Below, one piece after another: positions 1-8,188 of a stretch of 64,000 nucleotides of DNA. Under the pieces are notes generated by a model that was not told where the DNA came from, ran no database searches, and saw nothing but the letters and a program-made list of their open reading frames with translations. Positions within the stretch are counted from its first letter, which is position 1. Every line of letters starts with the position of its first letter. A program made the translations under genes and the position numbers. Where the stretch lies: positions 1,054,001 to 1,118,000 of the forward strand of contig NZ_JAFBCJ010000001.1 of assembly GCF_016907675.1 (NCBI RefSeq), in the 5' to 3' direction. This DNA comes from Geodermatophilus bullaregiensis. Its GTDB lineage: Bacteria; Actinomycetota; Actinomycetes; Mycobacteriales; Geodermatophilaceae.

Positions 1-2
1 CC

Positions 3-236
3 AGCACCGCCGTCTACTCCCCGTGGGACGGCGTCGTCGACTGGCGCGCCTGCCGGCAGGAGCCCGGCCCGCGCGCGGAGAACGTCGGCGTGCACGCCAG
101 CCACCTCGGCATGGGGCACGACCCGGCGGTGCTGTGGCTGGTGGCCGACCGCCTGGCGCAGACCCGCGAGGACTGGCGGCCGTTCACCCCGCCGGCCCGG
201 CTCCGGCTGCTCTACACCCGGGACGACGAGGACTGA
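3..236 (+). CDS. alpha/beta hydrolase (lipase/esterase-like), C-terminal fragment
   Basis: This is the last 77 codons of a gene that begins before the window and ends with TGA at 234-236. The fragment begins STAVYSPWDGVVDW and later has VHASHLGMGH. These match the end of alpha/beta hydrolases, where the Asp of the DGVV turn and the His of SHLGMG would be the acid and base of the catalytic triad. The nucleophile elbow lies outside the window, so substrate cannot be judged. Its 3' end overlaps the convergent minus-strand gene by 25 bp. It could be a PGAP1-like or triacylglycerol-lipase-like enzyme; only the fold assignment is reasonably supported. Confidence 0.6.
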   Translation, partial: STAVYSPWDGVVDWRACRQEPGPRAENVGVHASHLGMGHDPAVLWLVADRLAQTREDWRPFTPPARLRLLYTRDDED

Positions 237-1801
237 CGGCGCCGGGCCCGCAGGACGGTGTCGGCCACGTGCACCGACCCGTGCTCGTGGCCGCGGGCGT
301 CCCGGGGGCGCGTCTCGGCCGCCTCGACCGCCCAGTCGGCGGGGTCGAGGACGGCGGCCATCTGCTCGCCGGTGGCGTACCACCCGGGCAGCCCCGGCCG
401 CTGCACGCCGCGGGAGCAGTCGCCGCCGTCGTGCGCGGTCACCAGCAGCGTGCCGCCGGGCGCGACCGCCGCGGCCAGCCGGCGCAGCACGTCGTCGCGG
501 CGGTCGGGCAGGAGGTGCAGGAACGACGCGGTGACCAGGTCCCAGCGCTCCTCGCCGGGCTCCCAGGCGGTGACGTCCGCGTGCCGCGTCTCGATCCGCA
601 CCCCCGCGGACCGCGCCGCCGCGGCGGCCCGGTCGAGCGCGGTCCTCGACAGGTCGAGGGCGGTCACCTCCCAGCCGCGCCGGGCCAGCCAGACGGCGTC
701 CCCGCCCTCGCCGGCCCCGGCGTCCAGCGCGCGGCCCGGTGGCAGCTCGGCGGCCTCGGCGGCCAGGACGTCGTTGACCCGGCCGCTCCACGCGCCGGAG
801 CCGTGCGAGCGGTAGCGCTCCTCCCACCACGCCTCGCCGAACTCCGGGTCCGCCTGCGCGCGGACGACCTCCACCGCGGCCCAGGTCTCCTCCGCCACCA
901 GGTCGGCGTTGATCTGCGCGCCGGCCATCAGCCCCGCGGCCGCCGCGCCGATCACCTGCGCGCCGGGGTCGGCGACGTTGCCGGCGACCCACACCCCGGG
1001 CACCGCGGTGGCGCCGCGCGGGTCGGCCGGGATGCGGCTGCCGACCACGTGCGGACCCATCTCGAAGGGCACCGCCTCCAGGCCCAGCCCGGCGAGCACC
1101 GCCGAGCGGGCGGTGAACCGGGGCGTGACGACCACCGCCGCGCGGGGCACCACCTCGCCGTCGGCCAGGCGGACGCCGGAGAGCCGGCCGCCGTCGGTCT
1201 CCAGCGTGGCGACCGGGCCCTCGAGCACGGTCACGCCCCGCGCGGCGAGCTGCTCGGCCTCCTCGCCGGACAGGACCGCCCCGTGCCGGAAGAGGACGAC
1301 GTCGCCGCTCAGCTGGCGCCACAGCAGCGCCTGGTGCACCGCCATGGGGCCGGTGGCCAGCACGCCGATCGGCTGGTCGCGCACCTCCCAGCCGTGGCAG
1401 TACGGGCAGTGCAGGACGTCGGTCCCCCACAGCTCCCGCACGCCGGGGACGTCGGGCAGCTCGTCGACCAGGCCGGTGGTGACCAGCAGCCGGCGCGCGC
1501 CGAGCACCCGCCCGCCGGCCGTCTCGACGGTGAAGGAGCCGGCCGAGCCGCCGACCGCGGTCACCCGGTCGTCGACCAGCGCGACGCCGTAGCCGGCGAC
1601 CTCGGCCCGGCCGGCCGACCGCAGCTCGGCCGGCGGCGTGCCGTCGCGGCCGAGGTAGTTGTGCATCTCGTGCGCCGGCGCGTTGCGCGGCGTCCCGTCG
1701 TCGACGACCGCGACCGACCGCCGCGCCCGTCCCAGTGCCAGGGCCCCCGACAGGCCCGCCGCTCCCCCGCCGATGACCACCACGTCGTACGTCTCGTCCA
1801 T
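212..1801 (-). CDS. fused thioredoxin-reductase-like FAD oxidoreductase / SAM methyltransferase
   Basis: A 529-residue two-domain protein. Residues 1-300 form a thioredoxin-reductase-like flavoprotein: FAD dinucleotide motif GGGAAG near residue 11, redox pair C132-P-Y-C135, and a C-terminal FAD motif near VWVAGNVAD. Residues from about 310 form a class I methyltransferase with motif LDAGAGEG at 349-356 and a DLVTASFLHLL motif-IV-like stretch. The ATG at 1801 is preferred over a GTG 30 bases upstream because the protein then begins MDETYDVVVIGGG, normal for the family. It is divergent from an XRE-cupin regulator, and the 68-bp gap holds a dyad. Substrate of the methyltransferase half is unknown; detoxification of a reduced metalloid or thiol is a guess. 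Confidence 0.85.
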   Translation of the reverse strand: MDETYDVVVIGGGAAGLSGALALGRARRSVAVVDDGTPRNAPAHEMHNYLGRDGTPPAELRSAGRAEVAGYGVALVDDRVTAVGGSAGSFTVETAGGRVLGARRLLVTTGLVDELPDVPGVRELWGTDVLHCPYCHGWEVRDQPIGVLATGPMAVHQALLWRQLSGDVVLFRHGAVLSGEEAEQLAARGVTVLEGPVATLETDGGRLSGVRLADGEVVPRAAVVVTPRFTARSAVLAGLGLEAVPFEMGPHVVGSRIPADPRGATAVPGVWVAGNVADPGAQVIGAAAAGLMAGAQINADLVAEETWAAVEVVRAQADPEFGEAWWEERYRSHGSGAWSGRVNDVLAAEAAELPPGRALDAGAGEGGDAVWLARRGWEVTALDLSRTALDRAAAAARSAGVRIETRHADVTAWEPGEERWDLVTASFLHLLPDRRDDVLRRLAAAVAPGGTLLVTAHDGGDCSRGVQRPGLPGWYATGEQMAAVLDPADWAVEAAETRPRDARGHEHGSVHVADTVLRARRRQSSSSRV

Positions 1802-1831
1802 GCCGGAGACGGTGCACCCGGCCGCACCCAC

Positions 1832-1859
1832 TTGGCAAAAACCCTTGCCGGAGTGGCAA
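1832..1859. promoter_or_regulatory. putative operator between the flavoprotein fusion and the XRE-cupin regulator
   Basis: The short divergent region contains TTGGCAA at 1832-1838 and, just beyond it, the dyad TTGCC-GGAGT-GGCAA at 1845-1859. It lies 10 bp before the regulator start (1870) and about 43 bp from the flavoprotein start. An XRE regulator acting on itself and its divergent neighbour is the simplest reading. The site is read from symmetry only. Confidence 0.45.
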
Positions 1860-1869
1860 ACTCGGCGGC

Positions 1870-2463
1870 GTGCCCGACGACGTGCCCGACCTCGACGACG
1901 TGCTCACCGCCGTCGGCCCCCGGCTGCGCGAGCTGCGCCGCCGCCGCGGGGCGACGCTGACCCAGCTGTCGGAGGACACCGGCATCTCGGTGTCCACCCT
2001 GTCGCGGCTGGAGAGCGGACAGCGCCGCCCCACGCTGGAGCTCCTGCTCCCGCTGGCCCGTGCCCACCAGGTGCCGCTCGACGAGCTGGTCGACGCCCCC
2101 GAGACCGGTGACCCACGCGTGCGCCTGAAGCCGATCACCCGGCACGGCGCGACGTTCATCCCGCTCACCCGGCGCCCCGGTGGGCTGCAGGCCTACAAGC
2201 AGGTGCTCCCGCCGCACTGGGGCGGGGAGCCGGGCGAGCAGCGGTCGCACGAGGGCTGGGAGTGGGTCTACGTGCTGTCCGGGCGGCTGCGGCTGCTGCT
2301 CGGCGACGCCGACGTCGTGCTCACGCCCGGTGAGGTGGCCGAGTTCGACACCCGGACCCCGCACTGGCTCGGCAACCCCGACGACCGTCCCGCCGAGCTG
2401 CTCGCCCTCTACGGCCCGCAGGGCGAGCGCATCCACGTGCGCGCCGCACCTCCCGGCCGCTGA
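1870..2463 (+). CDS. XRE-family regulator with C-terminal cupin sensor
   Basis: 197 residues. An N-terminal helix-turn-helix spans about residues 15-70 (LRELRRRRGATLTQLSEDTGIS...STLSRLESGQR, a typical XRE recognition region). A cupin_2 barrel follows in the C-terminal half (EGWEWVYVLSGRLRLLLGD...LTPGEVAEFD). Such proteins sense small ligands and control a neighbouring enzyme gene. The GTG at 1870 is used; a second in-frame GTG lies 12 codons-worth downstream region. The gene is divergent to the flavoprotein-methyltransferase fusion, its likely target. Its TGA directly abuts the stop codon of the convergent CoA-transferase gene, so there is no room for a separate terminator. Confidence 0.88.
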   Translation: MPDDVPDLDDVLTAVGPRLRELRRRRGATLTQLSEDTGISVSTLSRLESGQRRPTLELLLPLARAHQVPLDELVDAPETGDPRVRLKPITRHGATFIPLTRRPGGLQAYKQVLPPHWGGEPGEQRSHEGWEWVYVLSGRLRLLLGDADVVLTPGEVAEFDTRTPHWLGNPDDRPAELLALYGPQGERIHVRAAPPGR

Positions 2464-3639
2464 TCAGTCCTCGGGGGCAGCCAGCCAGCGGCGGACCTCC
2501 GCGCCGTGCTCGTCGAGCCCGGGCGGCGGCAGCCAGTAGCCCGCCGGGGTGGCCGACAGGCGGATCGGGTGGCGCACCGACGGGACGCCGCCGACGGCGA
2601 CCACCGGGTCCAGGCCCAGCCGCTGCGCCAGGGCCACGCCCTGGTCCACCGTGTTGATGGGCCCGCACGGCACCCCGGCGGCGGTGATGTCGGCGAACCA
2701 CTCGTCCTTGGCGCGGGTGCGCAGCCGCTCGACCAGCAGGGCGCGCAGCTCGCGGCGGTTGGCCACGCGGCCCTCGTTGCGCGCGAAGCGCGGGTCGTCG
2801 GCGAGCTCCGGCACCCCGAGGACGCCGACCAGCCTCCGGAACTGGCCGTCGTTGCCCGCGGCCACCACCAGGTCGCCGTCGGCACACGGCAGCGGCTCGT
2901 AGGGGAAGAGGCTCGGGTGGCTGTTGCCCATCCGGAACGGGACGACGCCGCCGGCGACGACGGCCGAGGTCTGGTTGACCAGCCCCGACAGCGCCGAGGA
3001 CAGCAGGTCCACCTCGACGTGCTGCCCGCGGCCGGTGCCGGCCCGCGCGTGCAGCGCGGAGAGCACCCCGACGGCGGCGTGCAGCCCGGTGACCACGTCG
3101 ATCACGGCGACGCCGGCGCGGTACGGGCTGCCGTCGGCGTCACCGGTGAGGCTCATCAGCCCCGACACCGCCTGCACGATGAGGTCGTAGCCGGGCAGCG
3201 ACCGGCCCTCCGGCCCGCTGCCGAAACCGCTGATCGAGGCGTAGACGACGCCGGGGTTGGTCGCCGCCACCTCGTCGTAGCCCAGCCCGAACCGCGCCAG
3301 CCCGCCGGGGCGGAGGTTCTCGACCAGCACGTCGGCGCGGCGGGCCAGCTCGCGCGCGGCGGCGAGGTCGTCGTCGACGCTGAGGTCGAGGACCACCGAG
3401 CGCTTGTTCCGGTTGATCCCCAGGTAGTACGTCGAGACGCCGTCGCGCAGCGGTGGCGCCCAGGTGCGGGTGTCGTCACCCCCCGGGCCCTCGACCTTGA
3501 CCACCTCGGCGCCGAGGTCGGCGAGCAGCATCGTGGCGTAGGGCCCGGCGAGGACGCGCGAGAAGTCGGCCACCAGCAGCCCGGCCAGCGGCCCCCGGGA
3601 CCGCTCCTCCGTCGACCGTCCCTCAGTCGGCACTGTCAC
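2464..3639 (-). CDS. family III CoA-transferase (CaiB/BaiF type)
   Basis: About 391 residues, the normal length for family III CoA-transferases, which move CoA between carboxylic acids through an aspartyl-CoA thioester. The N-terminal signature LLVADFSRVLAGPYATMLLADLGAEVVKVE is typical, followed by NRNKRSVVLDL and YDLIVQAVSGLM; the conserved catalytic Asp lies in the SGFGSGPEGRSLPGYDLI region. The open frame runs further upstream, but homology begins here; GTG at 3639 or at 3633 are equally possible. The gap to the divergent gene at 3694 is 54 bp. No neighbour suggests the acyl substrate. Confidence 0.85.
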   Translation of the reverse strand: MTVPTEGRSTEERSRGPLAGLLVADFSRVLAGPYATMLLADLGAEVVKVEGPGGDDTRTWAPPLRDGVSTYYLGINRNKRSVVLDLSVDDDLAAARELARRADVLVENLRPGGLARFGLGYDEVAATNPGVVYASISGFGSGPEGRSLPGYDLIVQAVSGLMSLTGDADGSPYRAGVAVIDVVTGLHAAVGVLSALHARAGTGRGQHVEVDLLSSALSGLVNQTSAVVAGGVVPFRMGNSHPSLFPYEPLPCADGDLVVAAGNDGQFRRLVGVLGVPELADDPRFARNEGRVANRRELRALLVERLRTRAKDEWFADITAAGVPCGPINTVDQGVALAQRLGLDPVVAVGGVPSVRHPIRLSATPAGYWLPPPGLDEHGAEVRRWLAAPED

Positions 3640-3693
3640 CGGTGCAGGCAACCACGCGGGTGCGATCGCCGCCGCGCGGGTACCGGCGGACCC

Positions 3694-4263
3694 ATGAGCG
3701 GGAAGTCGGCGGAGGACTACGCCGAGGACTACACGGACCCGGAGCTGCGCGCACGGCTCAAGGAGGAGATCAAGACCGGGGACAGGGGCGGCCGGCCCGG
3801 CCAGTGGAGCGCGCGGAAGAGCCAGCTGCTCGCCTACGAGTACGAGGCGCAGGGCGGCGGCTACCGGCACGAGGGCGAGCGCACCGCGTCGCAGCGGCAC
3901 CTGCAGGAGTGGACCGAGCAGGACTGGCACACCGCCGAGGGCGGCGAACGGGCGCGCGGCAGCGACGGGACGAAGCGCTACCTGCCCGACGCCGCCTGGC
4001 ACCTGCTCAGCGACGAGGAGAAGCGGGCCACCGACTCCCGCAAGCGGCACGGCGAGGAGCAGCACGTCGCCGACACCGACGCCGCCAAGGAGGCGCGCAG
4101 GGCCGCCGAGCTGGTCGACGTCGACGCCACCGAGGCGCGCAGGCGGGTCTCGCGGATGCACGGCGACTCCCAGCTCGACCGCGCCGAGCAGGCGGAGCGG
4201 GAGCTCGGCAAGGGACGCAAGACGGTGCTCGACGCGATCGAGCGCCGGCGCGACCGGGACTGA
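3694..4263 (+). CDS. DUF5872-like hypothetical protein
   Basis: 189 residues, highly charged and without membrane segments. The N-terminal third (YTDPELRARLKEEIKTGDRGGRPGQWSARKSQLLAYEYEAQGGGY) resembles the DUF5872 family, small proteins common in actinobacteria and of unknown role. The rest is rich in Arg, Glu and Ala and is probably helical. The ATG at 3694 is the only good start; an overlapping longer frame upstream has no family support. It is followed 17 bp after its stop by the first copy of the 76-bp repeat A. Confidence 0.75.
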   Translation: MSGKSAEDYAEDYTDPELRARLKEEIKTGDRGGRPGQWSARKSQLLAYEYEAQGGGYRHEGERTASQRHLQEWTEQDWHTAEGGERARGSDGTKRYLPDAAWHLLSDEEKRATDSRKRHGEEQHVADTDAAKEARRAAELVDVDATEARRRVSRMHGDSQLDRAEQAERELGKGRKTVLDAIERRRDRD

Positions 4264-4280
4264 GGGGTGTCGGCGGCGAT

Positions 4281-4356
4281 GATCAGGTGACCTGATCGTG
4301 GCGCGTCCTCCCCGACCGTGGGACGTGAGGGAGGACGCGCTGCGGTGAGGGAGGAC
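4281..4356 (+). repeat. 76-bp intergenic repeat, family A, copy 1
   Basis: Layout: palindrome GATCAGGTGACCTGATC (4281-4297), 3-nt spacer, left arm GCGCGTCCTCCCC (4301-4313), 14-nt loop, right arm ending GGGAGGACGCGC (to 4340), then tail TGCGGTGAGGGAGGAC (4341-4356). The copies at 11775 and 29964 have exactly the same length and block spacing but unrelated loop sequence. This copy lies between the 3' ends of two convergent genes. It may act as a bidirectional terminator or mRNA 3'-end structure, or be a REP-type dispersed element. Confidence 0.85.
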
Positions 4357-4465
4357 GTCCCGACGCGAGGACCTCGACGACGACCCGGTCCGCGTCTGAC
4401 CCGAGCGTCGTCCACCGACCCGGCCGGCGCCGGGCTCCACCGGGGTCGGCAGGCGGGCGGCCGGG

Positions 4466-5101
4466 TCAGGGCCCGGTCGGTCGCGGACGCTGGGCGAGCC
4501 GGTCGAGCAGCGCCCGCCAGCCGCTGGCCGACTCGCCGGGACCGAGGCTGCGCAGCCGCAGGTCCCCGATCAGCGCGTGTGCCCGCACGACGATGCGCGG
4601 GGTGCCCGCCAGCCGCGGCACCGGCGCCAGGTCGACCTTCCGGTCGCCGATGACCGTCCAGCCGTCCAGCTCGGCGTCCACCCCCTCGGCGACGACCACG
4701 TCGACGTCGCCGACCACCGTGGTCAGCTCCAGCTCGACCACCCCGGCGTCCGTGCGCAGCGCCCGCAGGTCGACCCGGATGTCGCCCAGTCCGGTCCTGA
4801 CCCGCTGCGGCAGCGGGGAGCGGGCGTCGAGCCGGACGTCGCCCACGACGGTGGACCGTCGCGCAGGCGGGCGGCTCCCCACGATCTCGACCTGCGCGTC
4901 GGCCGCCCGGGCCGGCAGGTCGGCGAGCAGCGGGGCGAGCTGGTCGGTGACCGTCGCCGCGTAGGCGGCCTGGGCCCGCTCCCCGAACTCGTCGACGGTG
5001 ATCCGCCCCTCCGCCATGGCGGTCTGCAGCCGGGTCACCACCGCCTCCCGTTCGGCGTCGGACGCCCGGACGGCGTGCCGCGGTGTCAGGTCCTCGGTCA
5101 T
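4466..5101 (-). CDS. DUF1707 domain protein
   Basis: 211 residues. The N-terminal about 60 residues (MTEDLTPRHAVRASDAEREAVVTRLQTAMAEGRITVDEFGERAQAAYAA) are a clear DUF1707 (SHOCT-like) domain, usually found at the N-terminus of actinobacterial envelope-associated proteins. The rest is a beta-rich repeat region with recurring VVGDV/VIGD phrases, resembling the cell-wall-active antibiotic-response-type beta helix. ATG at 5101 is chosen because the domain starts there; the longer upstream frame is rich in Arg/Cys and looks non-coding. No transmembrane segment is visible, so it is probably cytoplasmic or peripheral. Function unknown. Confidence 0.82.
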   Translation of the reverse strand: MTEDLTPRHAVRASDAEREAVVTRLQTAMAEGRITVDEFGERAQAAYAATVTDQLAPLLADLPARAADAQVEIVGSRPPARRSTVVGDVRLDARSPLPQRVRTGLGDIRVDLRALRTDAGVVELELTTVVGDVDVVVAEGVDAELDGWTVIGDRKVDLAPVPRLAGTPRIVVRAHALIGDLRLRSLGPGESASGWRALLDRLAQRPRPTGP

Positions 5102-5280
5102 CGGCCGACCTCCTCGTCCGCGCTGCCGTCCCCCGTGGGCGCACCCCACCCTGGCACGACCGCCGGTCCGGACGACAGGGCCGCGCTGCGCCGGCGCAGC
5201 CGGGCAGCACCTCGCCCGGCACACGTCGGCATCCCGCCGGGACCAGGGCACCGGTGGTGCTACCGGAGTGGCACCGCGGT

Positions 5281-5457
5281 GTGGAGCTGAGCGTCAGCCT
5301 GACCGAGGAGGACGCCGCGGTCCTCGACGACCACGCCGGGACGGCCGGCCCGAGGTCCCGGTCGGCAGCTCTGCACCACGCCATCCGGCTCCTCCGCCAC
5401 CCGGACCCGGAGGAGGAGTACGCAGCCGCGTGGGAGGAGTGGGCGGGCGTCGGGTGA
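5281..5457 (+). CDS. ribbon-helix-helix antitoxin of a MazEF-type pair
   Basis: 58 residues beginning with GTG: MELSVSLTEEDAAVLDDHAGTAG, then SRSAALHHAIRLLRHPDPEEEYAAAWEEWAG. The first half is a ribbon-helix-helix DNA-binding fold (beta strand LSVSL, then helices) and the acidic tail is the usual toxin-wrapping segment. In-frame GTGs 24 and 27 bases upstream are possible but would add non-family residues. The stop lies just before a MazF/PemK frame that begins within 45 bp, a normal antitoxin-toxin order. Because the toxin is truncated, this may be an orphan antitoxin. Confidence 0.72.
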   Translation: MELSVSLTEEDAAVLDDHAGTAGPRSRSAALHHAIRLLRHPDPEEEYAAAWEEWAGVG

Positions 5458-5498
5458 GGCGGCCGACTGGCAGACGACGGCGGGCGACGGGCGCGACG

Positions 5499-5756
5499 GT
5501 GCTGCGCGGTGAGATCCGCCTCGTCGACCTCGAGCCCGTCCGCGGCAGCGAGGCCGGCACGCGCCGACCCGCGGTGGTCGTCAGCAACGACCGCGCCAAC
5601 GCGGTGGCCGGTCGGCTGGCTCGTGGCGTGGTGACCGTCGTCCCGGTCATCAGCGACACCACCCGGGTCTTCCCCTTCCAGACCCTGCTGCCGGCCGAGG
5701 GCACCGGTCCGCCGGTCGACGGCAAGGCCCAGGCGGAGCAGGTGCGCGCCGGGTGC
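5499..5756 (+). pseudogene. truncated MazF/PemK-family toxin
   Basis: The frame starting GTG at 5499 (a GTG at 5454 overlapping the antitoxin stop is an alternative) reads LRGEIRLVDLEPVRGSEAGTRRPAVVVSND and continues through TVVPVISDT, FPFQTLLPAEGTG and KAQAEQVRAG, all classical MazF/PemK endoribonuclease motifs. Family similarity stops at about 5752. The expected last 25-30 residues (the VDV...RLG.L..... helix) are missing, and the frame runs on antisense into the neighbouring glycosidase gene to 6023 with no family resemblance. The toxin appears to have lost its C-terminal helix at a rearrangement joint and may be inactive. Confidence 0.6.
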
Positions 5757-5790
5757 AGCCTCCCGCTGCACCACACTGGGGTGGGCGCCG

Positions 5791-8031
5791 TCAGCCGGCG
5801 CGCGCGGCCCGTGCCACCGCGACCAGCCGGTCGAGCTCGGCCGGCGGGATGGCGGCGCCGAAGTCGGCGGCGAACCGGCGCATGGGCATCGAGCCGATCA
5901 TCTGCAGCATGCCCTCGTGCACCTCGGCGGCGCCGTCGGGCATGGACGCCAGGAAGCCCTCCAGCAGCGGCGTCCCGACGACCGGGTGGCCGAACCACTC
6001 GGCCACCGACGAGCCGAGCGTGAGCTCCGGGACGACCGTGTCGCCGGCCAGCGTCACCGTCTCCTCGGCCAGGACCTCGGCGGCGTCGGCGCAGACCTGC
6101 GCGGTGTACTCGCCCGGCGGCACGACCCAGCCGTGCTCCCGGACGTCCCAGTAGGCGAAGGCGCGGCGGTCCAGGTCGAGGTCCACCGTCCGGGACTCCC
6201 CGGGCTCCAGCGACAGCTTCGTGAAGGCGCGCAGCTCCCGGGCCGGGCGGCGGACAGGGCCGGCCGTCGTCGCGACGTAGACCTGCACGACGTGCTTCCC
6301 GGCCCGGTTCCCGGTGTTGGTCACGGTCACCGAGACGGTGGCGCTGTCGTCGCCGGTCGCCGTCACCCGCAGGTCACCGGTCTCGACGGTCGTGTAGCCC
6401 AGCCCGTGGCCGAACGGGTAGCGCACGGGACGGTCGACGGTCACGTGGTGCCGGTAGCCGACCATCACGCCCTCGCCGTAGCGGACGTGCCCCTGCTCGC
6501 CGGGGAAGTTCAGGTGGCTGGGGGTGTCCGCCAGGCGCAGCGGGATCGTCTCGGCCAGGCGCCCGGAGGGGCTCACGGCGCCGGTGAGCAGGTCGGCCAG
6601 CGCGCCGCCGCCGGCCTGCCCCAGCAGGAACCCGGCGAGCACGGCGTCGACGTCGTCGTGCCAGCCCTCCAGGGACACGATGCCGCCGGAGGACAGCACG
6701 ACGACCGTCCGCGCGCCGGCCGCGGCCACCGCCCGGATCAGCTCCACCTGGGCGGCGGGCAGGTCGATCGTGGTCCGGTCGAACCCCTCGGACTCGTCGG
6801 ACTCGGCCAGCCCGGCGAAGACCACGGTGACGTCGGCGTCGCGGGCCACGGCGAGGGCCTCCTCGCGCAGCGCCACGGCGTCGCCGGACCCGTCGAGGGT
6901 GAAGCCGGGGGCGAAGGCGAGGGCCCCGTCGTGCAGGTCCCGCAGGGCGGTCAGCGCGTCGTCGACCCGGGTGGCGTTGACGTGCGAGCTGCCGCCGCCC
7001 TGGTAGCGCGGCGCCCGGGCGAACTCGCCGACCACGGCGACCCGCGTGCCCGGCGCCAGCGGCAGCACGGCGCCGTCGTTCCTGAGCAGCACCGCGCAGC
7101 CGGCCGCGAGCTCGCGGGCCAGCGCGTGGTGGGCGTCGGCGTCGAAGCCCGCGGTCGGCTCGGTCACCAGGTCGGCGAGCGCGGCCACCCGCCGCACGCT
7201 GCGGTCGACGAGGGCCTCGTCGAGCTCCCCGGCGCGGACGGCGTCGACGACGAGCCGGTTGCCGGCGCCGGAGTCGCCGGGCATCTGCAGGTCCAGGCCG
7301 GCCGCCAGCGCGGCGACCCGGTCGTCGACGGCGCCCCAGTCGGAGACGACGACGCCCGCGAAGCCCCACTGCTCGCGGAGCACCTCGGTGAGCAGCCAGT
7401 GGTTCTGCGACGCGTAGACGCCGTTGACCCGGTTGTAGGCGCACATGACCGTGGCCGGCCGCGCCTCGGTGACGATCCGCTCGAAGGCGGGCAGGTAGAT
7501 CTCGTGCAGGGTCCGCTCGTCGACGTCGGCGCTGACCTGCATGCGCTGCGTCTCCTGGTTGTTCGCCGCGAAGTGCTTGACCGAGGCGCCGACGCCCTGC
7601 GCCTGCTGACCGCGGACGTGCGCGGCACCGAGCACGCCGGTCAGCAGCGGGTCCTCGGAGTAGTACTCGAAGTTCCGCCCGCACAGCGGGGACCGCTTGA
7701 TGTTCACGCCCGGGCCGAGGACGACCGGCACGCCGAGGGCGCGAGCCTCCACGCCGACCGCCGCGCCGATCCGCTCGGCCAGCTCCGGGTCCCAGCTCGA
7801 CCCGACGGCGACGGCCGGCGGGAAGCAGGTGGCCGGGAGGCTCTGCAGCAGCCCGATCCGGTCGAAGTCCCCCTCCTGGCGGCGCACTCCGTGCGGGCCG
7901 TCGGTGAGCACCACCGAGGGCAGGCCGGCCTCCTCGACCGGCGGGGTGGACCAGAAGTCCTGGCCGGAGAGCAGCGCGGCCTTCGTCTCGAGGGGCAGCG
8001 CGGTGACGTCGGCCGGGGTGCGGGGAGCCAT
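5791..8031 (-). CDS. GH3 beta-glucosidase-type glycoside hydrolase
   Basis: 746 residues with the full GH3 architecture: an N-terminal TIM barrel (LTDGPHGVR, NIKRSPLCGRNFEYYSEDP, KHFAANNQE at 152-160), the catalytic nucleophile in VVVSDWGAV (Asp231), an alpha/beta sandwich (about 300-520) and a C-terminal fibronectin-III-like domain (VTVTNTGNRAGKHVVQVYV). No signal peptide is seen, so it probably acts on imported oligosaccharides, cleaving terminal beta-linked glucose or similar sugars. ATG at 8031 fits the family start. Downstream lies the truncated toxin; upstream is a sugar dehydrogenase on the same strand 157 bp away, suggesting shared carbohydrate catabolism. Confidence 0.92.
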   Translation of the reverse strand: MAPRTPADVTALPLETKAALLSGQDFWSTPPVEEAGLPSVVLTDGPHGVRRQEGDFDRIGLLQSLPATCFPPAVAVGSSWDPELAERIGAAVGVEARALGVPVVLGPGVNIKRSPLCGRNFEYYSEDPLLTGVLGAAHVRGQQAQGVGASVKHFAANNQETQRMQVSADVDERTLHEIYLPAFERIVTEARPATVMCAYNRVNGVYASQNHWLLTEVLREQWGFAGVVVSDWGAVDDRVAALAAGLDLQMPGDSGAGNRLVVDAVRAGELDEALVDRSVRRVAALADLVTEPTAGFDADAHHALARELAAGCAVLLRNDGAVLPLAPGTRVAVVGEFARAPRYQGGGSSHVNATRVDDALTALRDLHDGALAFAPGFTLDGSGDAVALREEALAVARDADVTVVFAGLAESDESEGFDRTTIDLPAAQVELIRAVAAAGARTVVVLSSGGIVSLEGWHDDVDAVLAGFLLGQAGGGALADLLTGAVSPSGRLAETIPLRLADTPSHLNFPGEQGHVRYGEGVMVGYRHHVTVDRPVRYPFGHGLGYTTVETGDLRVTATGDDSATVSVTVTNTGNRAGKHVVQVYVATTAGPVRRPARELRAFTKLSLEPGESRTVDLDLDRRAFAYWDVREHGWVVPPGEYTAQVCADAAEVLAEETVTLAGDTVVPELTLGSSVAEWFGHPVVGTPLLEGFLASMPDGAAEVHEGMLQMIGSMPMRRFAADFGAAIPPAELDRLVAVARAARAG

Positions 8032-8188
8032 GACCGTCACTGTGCCCCGACCGTCGTGGGGACGCGCTCGCAGCACGGCGCCGACGCGGTGACGGTGTCC
8101 GTCCCCCGGCCGGCCGGCCCGTCCGCCGACCGGAGCGAGGATCGGACCGAGTGCCTCGTCGTCGAGCGGCACGCCGGTGCCACACCGC

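Noticed and set aside
2461..2466. Abutting TGA/TCA stop codons of the XRE and CoA-transferase genes.
   Set aside because: Seen, but common in compact genomes; it has no further meaning by itself.
4281..4297. GATCAGGTGACCTGATC considered as a stand-alone operator.
   Set aside because: It always occurs with the rest of the 76-bp element at gene 3' ends, not in promoter regions.
6374..8185. A second long minus-strand frame inside the GH3 gene.
   Set aside because: Arg/Gly/Ala-rich out-of-frame reading of the glycosidase; no start signal or domain.
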